A stretch of 64,000 nt of DNA from VXYK01 sp965221585 (GTDB lineage: Bacteria > Actinomycetota > Acidimicrobiia > Acidimicrobiales > Aldehydirespiratoraceae). The notes beneath the pieces were generated by a model. The model saw nothing but the letters and a program-made list of their open reading frames with translations, was not told the DNA's origin and did not search any database. Location of the stretch: contig OZ244898.1 of NCBI GenBank assembly GCA_965221585.1, positions 2,604,001-2,668,000 on the forward strand, read 5' to 3'. The stretch's first letter is position 1. The number at the start of each line of letters is the position of its first letter. Positions 1 through 8,484 of the stretch are shown here, piece by piece. The position numbers were made by a program, and so were the translations under genes.

Positions 1-272
1 TGACTTCGGTGAGCGACGGTCTGGCCGCGACGGCTCGGGTGATTACGGCTGCGGCCGCCATCATGGCGTTCGTATTCGGCAGTTTCATGCTGGAGGATCT
101 ACGCGTGGCTGCCGTGTTCGGCTTGGGTCTGGCCTCGGCCATTGTCCTCGACGCCACTCTGGTGCGAATGTTGCTGGTACCTGCAACTATGGAGTTGCTG
201 GGTTCGAAGAATTGGTGGATGCCGAAGTGGCTCGACCGGATCGTCCCCCGCCTGGAGATCGAGGGCCGCTGA
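1..272 (+). CDS. MMPL-family transporter, C-terminal fragment (5' end outside window)
   Basis: The frame is open from the window edge and ends at TGA 270-272, so only the last ~90 residues of a large membrane exporter are present. Two hydrophobic helices are visible, the second containing GLGLASAIVLDATLVRM. The tail LLVPATMELLG...NWWMPKWLDRIVP is the usual end of actinobacterial MMPL/RND-type lipid or drug exporters: last transmembrane helix, then a short cytosolic Trp-rich tail. The internal GTG at 9 lies inside the domain and is not taken as the start. The DUF3179 lipoprotein gene begins one base after the stop, so the two are probably co-transcribed. The family call is firm; the substrate cannot be told from this fragment. 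Confidence 0.9.
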   Translation, partial: TSVSDGLAATARVITAAAAIMAFVFGSFMLEDLRVAAVFGLGLASAIVLDATLVRMLLVPATMELLGSKNWWMPKWLDRIVPRLEIEGR

Positions 273-273
273 G

Positions 274-1767
274 ATGCGGGATTCCATGATGGGTCCCCGT
301 GTTGTTGCGTTGCTTATTGCCCTGGGATTGATGGCAACTTCCTGCGGAGGTGCCGATCCTGTGAGCGAGGTTGCTCCACCCGCTAGTGGCGAGGTTGCCG
401 ACGAGTCCGACGAGGTTGCCGCTTCAGCCGAGGCCGAGCCTTCCACCGACGAAGCTGAACCGACCACCCCCGAGATCAGTGACAGCCCCTTCGGTCCCGC
501 GCCGGCGTCACCGAGTGGGCCGCTTGACCCCGAATTGGTGGCCGATCTGGACGCGCTGTTCGGTTCGTTGACCACAGCCCCGGATCTCGAAGCGATCGAT
601 CGGATAGGTACCTCCGGTGATCCGAGGGCGGCGTGGCTGCTCACCGACCTGCTTAGGTTCGTCCGAATCGGCGAGAGCCTTACCGGTGCCTGGGAATCGC
701 TGACCGGCGTGCCGGTACCGAACGATGTCAATGTGTCGCCGTGGGGATTCACCACCGATCACATGATCGCCTGGGATGTACCCGCCCCACCCGGGTACAT
801 CGACTGGAAACGCCAACTCTTCGAGCTCGTCGAACCGCGTTGGGCCCCGCTGTTCGACGACCCGGACGCCAAGGTCGACTGGCGCTGGGTGTCATGGGGC
901 GGCGTGTACATCGACGACCGGCCGGTCGGCCAGACCAACATCGGCTGCCCTCAGGGTTGCATCCCGGCGCTCAACGACCCGGCGCTCACGTCCGCTGCCG
1001 AAGGTTCCTGGTATCCCGACACCTCCATCGTGTTCGGAGTGGTAGTCGGCGACGAGGCTGTGGCGTTCCCGAAGAACATCATGGAAATCCACGAGATGGT
1101 CAACATCACCATCGGCGGCCGCCGTCTGGGCTTCCCCTACTGCACGCTCTGCGGGTCGGCTCAGGCGTACTTCACCGACGATGTGGCGCCCGGGATCGAT
1201 CTCAATGGTTTCGACACCTACGAACTGCGGACCTCCGGTCTGTTGAGCAGGTCGAACAAGGTGATGTTCGAGTTCCACACCATGTCGGTGATGGACACCT
1301 TCACAGGCGAGGCGCTCAGCGGACCGTTGCGTGAAGCCGGTGTGGTGCTCGAACAGACCAGTGTGCGCACGGCCACCTGGGGCGACTGGAAGGCGTCTCA
1401 CCCCGACACCAGGATCGTCGCCTCCGACGGCGGGATCGGACGAAGCTATCCCCGTGATCCGCTGCGTGGCCGGGACGACCATGGGCCGATCTTCCCGATC
1501 GGCGATGTCGACGGGAGACTCGAAGTGCAGGAACCGGTGGTAGGGGTGATCGCCGATGACGGCACCCCGGTCGCCTTTCCGGTCGCGGCAATAGAGCCGC
1601 TGACCGCCGATGGTGCCTCGGTCAGCTTCGGTGGCGTCACCGTGAGTTCCGACGGTGCCGGTTTCGACGCCGTGTCCGAATCAACCGGCGATCCACTGGC
1701 CGCGCATCAAGCTTTCTGGTTCGCTTGGAGCCAGTTCCACACCGACACCCTGTTGTTTCTAGGCTGA
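274..1767 (+). CDS. DUF3179 domain lipoprotein
   Basis: Predicted 497-residue secreted lipoprotein. From ATG 274 the protein has a short charged start, a hydrophobic stretch and the lipobox MATSC (Cys at about residue 23), followed by an acidic Glu/Ala/Thr-rich linker of ~60 residues. The rest matches DUF3179 as I know it: the paired cysteines in FPYCTLCGSAQAY, and PVVGVIADDGTPVAFPVA near the end. The two-Cys motif suggests metal or redox chemistry, but no activity is established for the family to my knowledge. An in-frame start at 142 would overlap the MMPL gene by 130 bases and bury the signal peptide, so 274 is preferred; it sits one base after the MMPL stop. The acyl-CoA synthetase follows after 6 bases, suggesting one operon. 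Confidence 0.85.
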   Translation: MRDSMMGPRVVALLIALGLMATSCGGADPVSEVAPPASGEVADESDEVAASAEAEPSTDEAEPTTPEISDSPFGPAPASPSGPLDPELVADLDALFGSLTTAPDLEAIDRIGTSGDPRAAWLLTDLLRFVRIGESLTGAWESLTGVPVPNDVNVSPWGFTTDHMIAWDVPAPPGYIDWKRQLFELVEPRWAPLFDDPDAKVDWRWVSWGGVYIDDRPVGQTNIGCPQGCIPALNDPALTSAAEGSWYPDTSIVFGVVVGDEAVAFPKNIMEIHEMVNITIGGRRLGFPYCTLCGSAQAYFTDDVAPGIDLNGFDTYELRTSGLLSRSNKVMFEFHTMSVMDTFTGEALSGPLREAGVVLEQTSVRTATWGDWKASHPDTRIVASDGGIGRSYPRDPLRGRDDHGPIFPIGDVDGRLEVQEPVVGVIADDGTPVAFPVAAIEPLTADGASVSFGGVTVSSDGAGFDAVSESTGDPLAAHQAFWFAWSQFHTDTLLFLG

Positions 1768-1773
1768 GGACTC

Positions 1774-3306
1774 ATGGAAGTACCGCTGACCATTGCTGAT
1801 CATCTACGGCGGGCCTCGCTTGTGTACGGCGACCGCATCGGAATCATCGACGAACCCGACCAGGTGGCGCCGTCGCTCGGCAGCCTGACCTACCGGCGAT
1901 TCGAAGAACTCGCCTCCGGACTGGCCGCGGGCCTCGACGATCTCGGCATCGGCCTCGGAGCGCGTGTGGCGATGGTCTCGCACAACGCCGCCCGAGTGCT
2001 CGTTCACCTGTTCGGCACCAGCGCTTTCGGTCGGGTCGCCGTGCCCATCAACTTCCGCCTCAGCCGAGCGGAGGTCGCCTACATCGTCGAGCACTGTGGA
2101 GCCGAGGTTCTGATCATCGACCCGGAACTGGAGCCGACCCTCGGCGACATCGGTGTCAAGCACCGATTCATCGCCGGCGAGGAGAGCGATTCTTTATTTC
2201 GAGTCGGCACAGAACCGGTCGCCTGGACCCCGGACGAGTCGGCCACCGCTTCGATCAACTACACCAGCGGCACCACTGCGAGGCCCAAGGGTGTGGAGAT
2301 GACCCACCGCAACCTGTGGGTCAACGCGGCCACTTTCGGCTGGCACACCGGAGTCCGCGACCGTGACGTCTACCTGCACACTCTGCCGATGTTCCACTGC
2401 AACGGCTGGGGCATGCCCTACGTGATGACCGCCATGGGTGTCCCGCATGTGGTGCTGCGCAAGGTCGACGGGGCGGAGATCCTGCGACGGGTCGAACAGC
2501 ACGGCGTGACCATCATGTGCGGCGCGCCGGCGGTGGTGGCTGCCATCCTCGACGCCGCGGCCGAATGGGACGGCGAGATCCCCGGCCGCGGCCGGGTCCG
2601 GATCGTCGTGGCGGGAGCGCCTCCTCCGACCAAGACCATTGAACGGGTCGAGACCGAACTGGGCTGGGAGTTCATTCAGATCTACGGCCTGACCGAGACC
2701 GCGCCGCTGCTGACGATCAACCGCAACCGGGCGGAATGGGATGATCTCACCCCGGCCGAGCGGGCATCGAAACTCTCACGGCAGGGCAACCCCGCGCTGG
2801 GTATCACGATGAAGCTGGCCGACGACGGCGAAGTGCTGGCGCGCGGCAACGTGATCCTGAAGTCGTACTGGGACAATCCTGAAGCGACCGCCGATGCGCT
2901 CGTCGACGGCTGGTTCCACACCGGCGACGGCGGCGTGATCGACGACGAGAACTACGTGACCCTCCAGGACCGCAAGAAGGACGTGATCATCTCCGGCGGC
3001 GAGAACGTGTCGTCCATCGAGGTCGAGGACTGTCTCTTCTCGCACCCGGACGTGACCGAGGTGGCGGTGATCGGTGTGCCCGACGACAAGTGGGGAGAGA
3101 CCGTGAAAGCCCTCGTGGTGCTGGCCCCCGGCGCTGCCGCGACCGAGCAGGACCTGATCGATCACTGCCGCGAGCGGATCGCCCACTACAAGTGCCCGAC
3201 CAGCGTCGAGATGCGCGACGAACTGGCGCGCACCGCCACCGGCAAGCTGCAGAAGTTCAAGCTGCGCGCCCCCTACTGGGCGGACCAACAGCGTCAGATC
3301 AACTGA
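1774..3306 (+). CDS. Fatty-acyl-CoA synthetase (AMP-dependent ligase)
   Basis: 510-residue member of the ANL superfamily that activates a carboxylic acid to acyl-AMP and then to the CoA thioester in the cytosol. The P-loop-like motif YTSGTTARPKG is at about residue 164, the adenylate-binding YGLTE at about 304, the GWFHTGD motif at about 380, and the hinge DRKKDVIISGGENV just after. The C-terminal lysine motif is TATGKLQKFKLR. Length and motifs fit medium/long-chain or aryl acyl-CoA ligases (FadD-like); chain-length preference cannot be read off. The gene starts 6 bases after the DUF3179 stop. Its TGA at 3304-3306 abuts the stop codon of the convergent gene at 3307, so the two transcripts converge with no spacer. 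Confidence 0.93.
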   Translation: MEVPLTIADHLRRASLVYGDRIGIIDEPDQVAPSLGSLTYRRFEELASGLAAGLDDLGIGLGARVAMVSHNAARVLVHLFGTSAFGRVAVPINFRLSRAEVAYIVEHCGAEVLIIDPELEPTLGDIGVKHRFIAGEESDSLFRVGTEPVAWTPDESATASINYTSGTTARPKGVEMTHRNLWVNAATFGWHTGVRDRDVYLHTLPMFHCNGWGMPYVMTAMGVPHVVLRKVDGAEILRRVEQHGVTIMCGAPAVVAAILDAAAEWDGEIPGRGRVRIVVAGAPPPTKTIERVETELGWEFIQIYGLTETAPLLTINRNRAEWDDLTPAERASKLSRQGNPALGITMKLADDGEVLARGNVILKSYWDNPEATADALVDGWFHTGDGGVIDDENYVTLQDRKKDVIISGGENVSSIEVEDCLFSHPDVTEVAVIGVPDDKWGETVKALVVLAPGAAATEQDLIDHCRERIAHYKCPTSVEMRDELARTATGKLQKFKLRAPYWADQQRQIN

Positions 3307-5226
3307 TCACCCGGGCGAGTCGGCTTCGGTACGGGCTCGCACGGCATCGAACACCGACTGGGCATCTCGGGACGACCTGAGATACGACTCCGCTTTCTCT
3401 GCCCATTGGGGAGTCTCCCCATGATCGTCGGGCGCTTCGCAGCCGATCATGTTGGCTGCAGCGTCGAGCCCGCCTTCAAGCGAGTCGTAGGATTGCGGTG
3501 CCGGGTCGGTGCTGGTGACATCGCCGCCTAGAGACCACGCCGTGGAGGCCGAAGTCGCCAAGCCTGCGGTGGCGTGGACATCGTCCTCCCAGTCTTCGGG
3601 GACCACCAGGTCCAACGCCCCGCAAGCAGCGAGAGCAGCCACGTCAGAGGCGGCCATCGACACCGCCTCCACTTTCGCCATGCCCGTGGTCGCGCCGATC
3701 GATTCGATCGCCGTCGGCAGACCAACAACCGTGAACCCGACAACAGCTCCGTTGCGCACGTTCTTCAACACGCCGTCGAAGGCGTCGTTGGCGTCGCCGG
3801 TCAGGTTGATGGTCACCGCGGTGCCTCCAGCTGCCGCGGCACCCGCGGCTGCACCGGTGGCAAGAACCAGAGGAGTTGCGGTACCGGCGCTCAAGACGAT
3901 CACCGCGCCCCCAGCCAACACGGCTGCCCCTAGAGCCAACTCGTCACGGTGCTCCTCGAACCAGGTGCGGTCGAACCAGCCGGCTTCCAACGCGGCGTCC
4001 GCGGCAATGAGCACCTCGTCGGGAAGCTGAGGATTGTCTTCGATGAAACGCCGGAAATCGGCACGCGAGTAGAAGCCGTCGACCTCACCCGAGGCGTCGG
4101 CGGCTATGTCGATCTGGTCTCGATACTCCTTGAGCACTGAATGGATCTGGCTCTTGACCATGAACATCTCGAGATCGTCAATCGAGACCATGCCATCACC
4201 GGGCTCTCGACTGCCGAACACCTCGCCGACGAAGAGGCCATCGTTGTCGGCGGCTGTGTCAAGACGGTTCCAGAGTTCCGGGTTGTCCAGCAACGCCTGA
4301 GCGGCAACGACCGTCGGGGCAGCGAACTTCCAGGGGTGCTCCACCACAAAGCGCAGGTCGTCGATGCTGACCCTGTCGTCGGTCTTGCCACCGGACGGGT
4401 TGTCGAGGTCGCCCAGATTTTCACGAAAGCCCCGCAACGCCAGCAATTCCGACACCGACACACCAATGGCACGGCTGCTGGCGATCCAAGCGACAGCGTC
4501 TACCAAGGCCACGTCGTGTTCGGCCACGACCGCCGCCACTTCGCTGATGTCGACATCAAGGCTCATGGCCAGAGCAACACCAGCTACCGAATCCTCACCA
4601 ACGAAGCCGTTGGCACTCAGAACCGCCAGCTGATAGTCGAGATGGTGGACATACTCCTCCGCTTCCGCGAGCGAACCGCCGTTGGCCATCCAGACCTCCT
4701 CCACCCGTGCGTTGAACAGGCGCTGCTCGGCGATCCCAATGGCGTTGGGCAGATCAAGGCCGCCGTCGATCAACTCGACGATGATCTGTGTGGCCTGCTC
4801 GTCCCCGCCCATGAAAGCTCTGATCCGCTCGCGACGATTGCGTACCAGAAAATCAAGTCGGGCGGCGCTGTGGCTGACGTTCCAATCGGCGATGTCACGA
4901 GTCAACTCGTTGATGCGCTCGACATCGGCCCACAACGTATCGATCTGGTCGAGACGCAACTTCAGGTCAGCTGCCAGCCGTTCGAGTCCGTCCTGGGCTC
5001 GCCGAAGTGACAACGACGGATCACTGCTGGAACCCCCGAGAATCCGGTCGGCCTGCTCGATCAGGCCACCGATCGCGACACGGTCCCACATCAGCTCTTC
5101 GGTCGTGGCCGACATGACTGTCCACAGAAAGTACGCCCCCGGACGATCCATGATGATCACATCTTCAGAGTTCATAAAATGATATGAAACATCATCTACG
5201 CTCGGTTTGCAAGCAGCAGCGCTCAC
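3307..5226 (-). CDS. Unclassified 639-residue protein with EF-hand-like segments and a glycine/alanine-rich hydrophobic region
   Basis: I do not recognise the family. The N-terminal third is helical and charged, with coiled-coil-like Leu/Arg/Glu spacing over about residues 60-140. From about 275 to 400 there are three related segments with a Gly/Asp loop followed by SIDDL or SRADF and then a helix (DRVSIDDLRFVVEHP, DGMVSIDDLEMFM, VDGFYSRADFRRFIEDNP), resembling degenerate EF-hand calcium loops. Residues ~429-475 are strongly hydrophobic and Gly/Ala-rich, enough for one or two membrane passes. The C-terminus is acidic. No Sec signal peptide is evident. The assigned start is GTG 5226, without a clear ribosome site; ATGs at 5175, 5151 and 5115 are alternatives. 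A secreted effector or polymorphic-toxin-like carrier is possible, but no toxin domain or immunity neighbour is seen. Confidence 0.75.
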   Translation of the reverse strand: MSAAACKPSVDDVSYHFMNSEDVIIMDRPGAYFLWTVMSATTEELMWDRVAIGGLIEQADRILGGSSSDPSLSLRRAQDGLERLAADLKLRLDQIDTLWADVERINELTRDIADWNVSHSAARLDFLVRNRRERIRAFMGGDEQATQIIVELIDGGLDLPNAIGIAEQRLFNARVEEVWMANGGSLAEAEEYVHHLDYQLAVLSANGFVGEDSVAGVALAMSLDVDISEVAAVVAEHDVALVDAVAWIASSRAIGVSVSELLALRGFRENLGDLDNPSGGKTDDRVSIDDLRFVVEHPWKFAAPTVVAAQALLDNPELWNRLDTAADNDGLFVGEVFGSREPGDGMVSIDDLEMFMVKSQIHSVLKEYRDQIDIAADASGEVDGFYSRADFRRFIEDNPQLPDEVLIAADAALEAGWFDRTWFEEHRDELALGAAVLAGGAVIVLSAGTATPLVLATGAAAGAAAAGGTAVTINLTGDANDAFDGVLKNVRNGAVVGFTVVGLPTAIESIGATTGMAKVEAVSMAASDVAALAACGALDLVVPEDWEDDVHATAGLATSASTAWSLGGDVTSTDPAPQSYDSLEGGLDAAANMIGCEAPDDHGETPQWAEKAESYLRSSRDAQSVFDAVRARTEADSPG

Positions 5227-5275
5227 ATTCGATGTCCGCTCAGGTCCGCCGAGTTCCGAACCGTCGTGTCGACGC

Positions 5276-6058
5276 TCAACTCAAGACGACAGAGGGGTCG
5301 GGCACCAGGTCCCGCGCCAGCCACTGAAAGACACGCCAACCCACATCGCCGACATTCAGCGAAGCATCCACTTCTTTGGCAGCTTCTTCGCTGATCGGGC
5401 GAGCGTCGGGAGCCTTCACGTGGACTTCGGCCACACGTTCGGCGGTAACGAACCGCCCGACGGCATCGCCCGGGGAGCGGCCGCCGGCGAGCAGACCATG
5501 ATTGGCCAGGATGCACACATTGGTGTCGCCCATAGCCCGGGCGATGGCCTCTCCCCCGTCGGTACTGATCACTTCAAGATCGTCGCCGTCATAGATGGAC
5601 TGGTCGAAGACCACCGTGCACGACTCCTGGCTGATCGGCCGGAAAGGCTCGACGTTGGCAGCCCAGGGAGTGCCGAAGGGTGTATGGACGTGAGCCGCCG
5701 ACACCAGATCACTTCGAGCGTCGAGGATCGGCCAGTGGATGTGGTGAGCCGCGAAGTTCACTCCGTCCTCCGTCGGTCCAGCCACGCCCTTGCCATCGGG
5801 GCCGACCAGGGTGAGGTTGTCCATGGTGGCGTCCGCAAACCGGATGCCGTAGCCCAGCACCCAGAAGTGATCGGTCAACTCGGGGTCACGGGCACTGATG
5901 TGGCCGTCGCCCATCTGGCCCCAGCGCATCGCCGCGAAGATGCGGTAGCCGATCGCCGCCTCCCACTTGCGCAGTTGACGCAGTTCCTCAAGATCAGTCA
6001 CATCCGGGAACTCAGCGTCGTAGGTGATTCCCGGGTAGCGGTCCAACGACAACGCCAT
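5276..6058 (-). CDS. Class II aldolase/adducin-family protein
   Basis: 260-residue cytosolic protein of the class II aldolase fold, which uses a divalent metal to cleave or epimerise sugar phosphates or related hydroxy-acids. Visible are the metal-ligand motif HVHTPFGT (about residue 143), ANHGLLAGG (about 185) containing the third conserved His, and the GDGHISARDP segment near residue 50 that corresponds to the substrate-binding N-terminal loop. Length fits the family (210-270). The protein lacks features that would separate fuculose-phosphate aldolase, ribulose-phosphate epimerase or decarboxylase-like subgroups, so the substrate is open. The gene lies 49 bases upstream of the unclassified 639-aa gene on the same strand and may be transcribed with it. 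Confidence 0.88.
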   Translation of the reverse strand: MALSLDRYPGITYDAEFPDVTDLEELRQLRKWEAAIGYRIFAAMRWGQMGDGHISARDPELTDHFWVLGYGIRFADATMDNLTLVGPDGKGVAGPTEDGVNFAAHHIHWPILDARSDLVSAAHVHTPFGTPWAANVEPFRPISQESCTVVFDQSIYDGDDLEVISTDGGEAIARAMGDTNVCILANHGLLAGGRSPGDAVGRFVTAERVAEVHVKAPDARPISEEAAKEVDASLNVGDVGWRVFQWLARDLVPDPSVVLS

Positions 6059-6141
6059 GCCCAGAGATTACCAGCAACACAATCTTCGGACACCTGAATG
6101 CATCCACACAGACTCTCCCCGACTGGTCGACACGGCTGCCA

Positions 6142-7449
6142 TCAGCAGAGAGGGAGTTGGTCGGCATCGAGAGCGGCGACCAGTCCCAACGCGGCCTTGA
6201 GTCGCAGCAGGCGATCAAGGCTCGCGTCAACACGTGCCGAAAAGGCGGGGTCCGCGTCGGCGCGTTCGACTATCGAAGAGACGATCTGCTCAACGTCGGC
6301 GTGCGAGACGAAGAGCACCAGGTCGGCTCCGGCTTCAAGCGAAGCCACGGCGCGGGCCCCGGCGGTCCCCTCTTCGGTGACGCCCCGCATGCTCGCAAGG
6401 TCGTCGGTGATGACCACACCGTCGAATCCGAGCTCACCCCGCAGCCAGCCTTCGGTTATCTCCGCAGACAACGACGCCGGCCGGTCGCCGTCGACTCCCG
6501 GATATCGGATATGGCCTGTCATCACCACCGGGGCGCTGGTGTCGATGTAGGGCACAGCACCGAAGGTCCGCCACTGTTCCCTCGAGTTCGACGAGACGGA
6601 ATCTGCCAGATGGGGATCCGCCAGCGTCGCCCCCTGGTTCGGAAAGTGTTTGAGGACCGCCGCAACGCCTGCGTTGCAGTGTCCGGTCACCATCGCCTCA
6701 CCGAACGCCTGAACGACCACCGGGTCGCCACCGAAACTTCGTCGCTGGCGAGCCATGTAGTGGTCCTCGTCCACATCCACGTCAACGACTACGCCGAGGT
6801 TCAGGTGCACGCCCGCCGCGGCCAGGTCTTCGGCGAACCGTGTTGCGCGTGCGGTGAACTCAGGAATCACCCCGGGCAAGTCCACGGACGTCACGACACC
6901 GAACTCGCGCGGATGCGCCAACGGCGGGACCGGAACCTTCAGCACTAGCGTTCCCGCTTCAGCATCGGTCACAACCAGGGGCGCAACCGCGCAGTCGACA
7001 GCAGGAGCCGAGACCTGCGCAGCGGAGACCGCGCCGTCGGGTTCAATACTCCAGTTCCCCGCCGCTTCGGTAAGGAACACCCCTCCGACACAACTGGACC
7101 CCAGCTTCTGCTCGACCACACCGAGCAGGTCCGTGCCCGCTCCTCCCACCAGCAGCAACTGCAGGGCCTTGTCCCTCAGCGACATCCCGCCGACGAGCGA
7201 CGAAAGCACCTGCTCATGCATCGGCACGGTCGTTGTTGTGGTCGTCGTGGTCGTGGTCGAGATTGCGGCGGTCGTCGCTGGTGCGGCAGTCGTCACCGGA
7301 ACCGTCGAGGTGGTCACACCGATGTCTGGGCCTCCATCGTCGCCTCCAGCAGCAACCAGCCACAACACGCCGGCGGCCACGACCGCGAGGCCCACGACCG
7401 TCACCAACCGCGACAGCAGACCCCGAGAATCGGGAGCCGGAAGATCCAT
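6142..7449 (-). CDS. Secreted glycoside hydrolase family 3 protein (NagZ-like beta-N-acetylhexosaminidase)
   Basis: 435 residues. The start at ATG 7449 puts a hydrophobic segment (VVGLAVVAAGVLWLVAAGG) at residues ~15-35 as signal anchor, followed by a Thr-rich linker with ten consecutive Thr and then a GH3 N-terminal TIM-barrel domain. Diagnostic motifs are VLKHFPNQGATLADPHL, equivalent to the NagZ KHFPGHG...DSH loop with the catalytic His kept, and GVVITDDLASMRGV, carrying the nucleophile Asp. The KHFPGHG glycine/histidine pair is replaced by Asn-Gln, which is somewhat unusual. The expected reaction is removal of terminal beta-GlcNAc from peptidoglycan fragments or chitin-like sugars outside the membrane. 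A longer frame runs upstream but would overlap the divergent dehalogenase gene and hide the signal segment. Confidence 0.88.
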   Translation of the reverse strand: MDLPAPDSRGLLSRLVTVVGLAVVAAGVLWLVAAGGDDGGPDIGVTTSTVPVTTAAPATTAAISTTTTTTTTTTVPMHEQVLSSLVGGMSLRDKALQLLLVGGAGTDLLGVVEQKLGSSCVGGVFLTEAAGNWSIEPDGAVSAAQVSAPAVDCAVAPLVVTDAEAGTLVLKVPVPPLAHPREFGVVTSVDLPGVIPEFTARATRFAEDLAAAGVHLNLGVVVDVDVDEDHYMARQRRSFGGDPVVVQAFGEAMVTGHCNAGVAAVLKHFPNQGATLADPHLADSVSSNSREQWRTFGAVPYIDTSAPVVMTGHIRYPGVDGDRPASLSAEITEGWLRGELGFDGVVITDDLASMRGVTEEGTAGARAVASLEAGADLVLFVSHADVEQIVSSIVERADADPAFSARVDASLDRLLRLKAALGLVAALDADQLPLC

Positions 7450-7554
7450 GCACACACTCTGCCCGGTTCGACTGCCCCTTCCGAACAGGCACCGGACGAT
7501 TTTGAGACGGTCCAGGTAGGGCAAAGTGGCCCACGAGCCGTAGGTTTCACATCC

Positions 7555-8481
7555 ATGACCACACACCAGACCGCCGGAGGAATCCCCTTTCTTCGCACGC
7601 CCGAGGATCGTTTCTCGGATCTGCCGGACTTCGACTACGAACCCCACTACGTGGAGGTTGAAGGCCTGCGGATGGCATATGTCGACGAAGGCCCCGGAAC
7701 CGCAAGCACGATCCTGCTGCCCCACGGGGAACCGACCTGGGGCTACCTGTACCGTCGGATGATCCCGACGCTCACCGAGGCAGGGCACCGCGTGATCGTC
7801 CCCGACCTCATCGGTTTCGGTCGTTCTGACAAGCCCACGCAACGTTCGGCATACACCTACAGCGGGCATGTTGCATGGCTGAGGGAGTTCCTCGACCACT
7901 TCAGCGAAGTCGAGACCTGGGATGCATTCTGCCAGGACTGGGGCGGGTTGATCACGCTTCGGTTGGCGGCCGAGCAACCCGAGCGCTTCGCCCGCCTCGT
8001 GTTAGGCAACACCGGTCTGCCCCATGGGGAGAGTCTCGGCCCGGGGTTCGATTTCTGGCTTGAACTGTCGCAGACACTCGACCCGCTCGACTGCGGACGG
8101 CTGATCAGCAACGCGGTCAGCACAAGAACCCTGAGCCCGGGCGAGCAGGCCGCCTACAACGCTCCCTTCCCCGACGAGGACCACATGGCGTGCGTGCGGG
8201 AGTTCCCCTGCCTGGTGCCGATCAGCCCCGAACACGAATCGGTGGCCGAAAACCAGGCCGCGCGGAGAGTTCTTTCCGGGTGGACAAAACCTGTGCTCCT
8301 GCTCTGGGGACGGACCGACCCCGTGCTCGGACATCTCGACGCTGACTTTCTGGATCTGATCCCCGGTACCAAAGGTCAACCTCATCAGTTCTTCGACCCC
8401 GGCAACCATTTCATCCAAGATGACATCGGCGAACCGTTGGCTGCAGCCATGGTCTCGTGGCTGGCGTCGCTAGGGAGCTAG
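7555..8481 (+). CDS. Haloalkane dehalogenase (alpha/beta-hydrolase, HLD-I-like)
   Basis: 308 residues from ATG 7555. The protein has the haloalkane dehalogenase hallmark HGEPTWGYLYRRMIP, with oxyanion and halide-stabilising residues (Glu/Trp after His-Gly), and CQDWGGLITLR, whose Asp is the nucleophile and whose neighbouring Trp binds halide. Other sites are WGRTDPVLG (acid region) and GNHFIQDDIGE with the catalytic His. This pattern matches subfamily I enzymes (DhlA/DhmA type), which hydrolyse carbon-halogen bonds to alcohols. Family members are often active on other small substrates, so the natural substrate is unproven. The stop is only three bases before the GH13 start, so the two genes should be translated from one mRNA. 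The gene is divergent from the GH3 gene, 105 bases apart. Confidence 0.9.
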   Translation: MTTHQTAGGIPFLRTPEDRFSDLPDFDYEPHYVEVEGLRMAYVDEGPGTASTILLPHGEPTWGYLYRRMIPTLTEAGHRVIVPDLIGFGRSDKPTQRSAYTYSGHVAWLREFLDHFSEVETWDAFCQDWGGLITLRLAAEQPERFARLVLGNTGLPHGESLGPGFDFWLELSQTLDPLDCGRLISNAVSTRTLSPGEQAAYNAPFPDEDHMACVREFPCLVPISPEHESVAENQAARRVLSGWTKPVLLLWGRTDPVLGHLDADFLDLIPGTKGQPHQFFDPGNHFIQDDIGEPLAAAMVSWLASLGS

Positions 8482-8484
8482 TCC

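Noticed and set aside
142..273. Upstream in-frame extension of the DUF3179 protein
   Set aside because: It overlaps the conserved end of the MMPL gene and would bury the lipoprotein signal peptide. ATG 274 is better.
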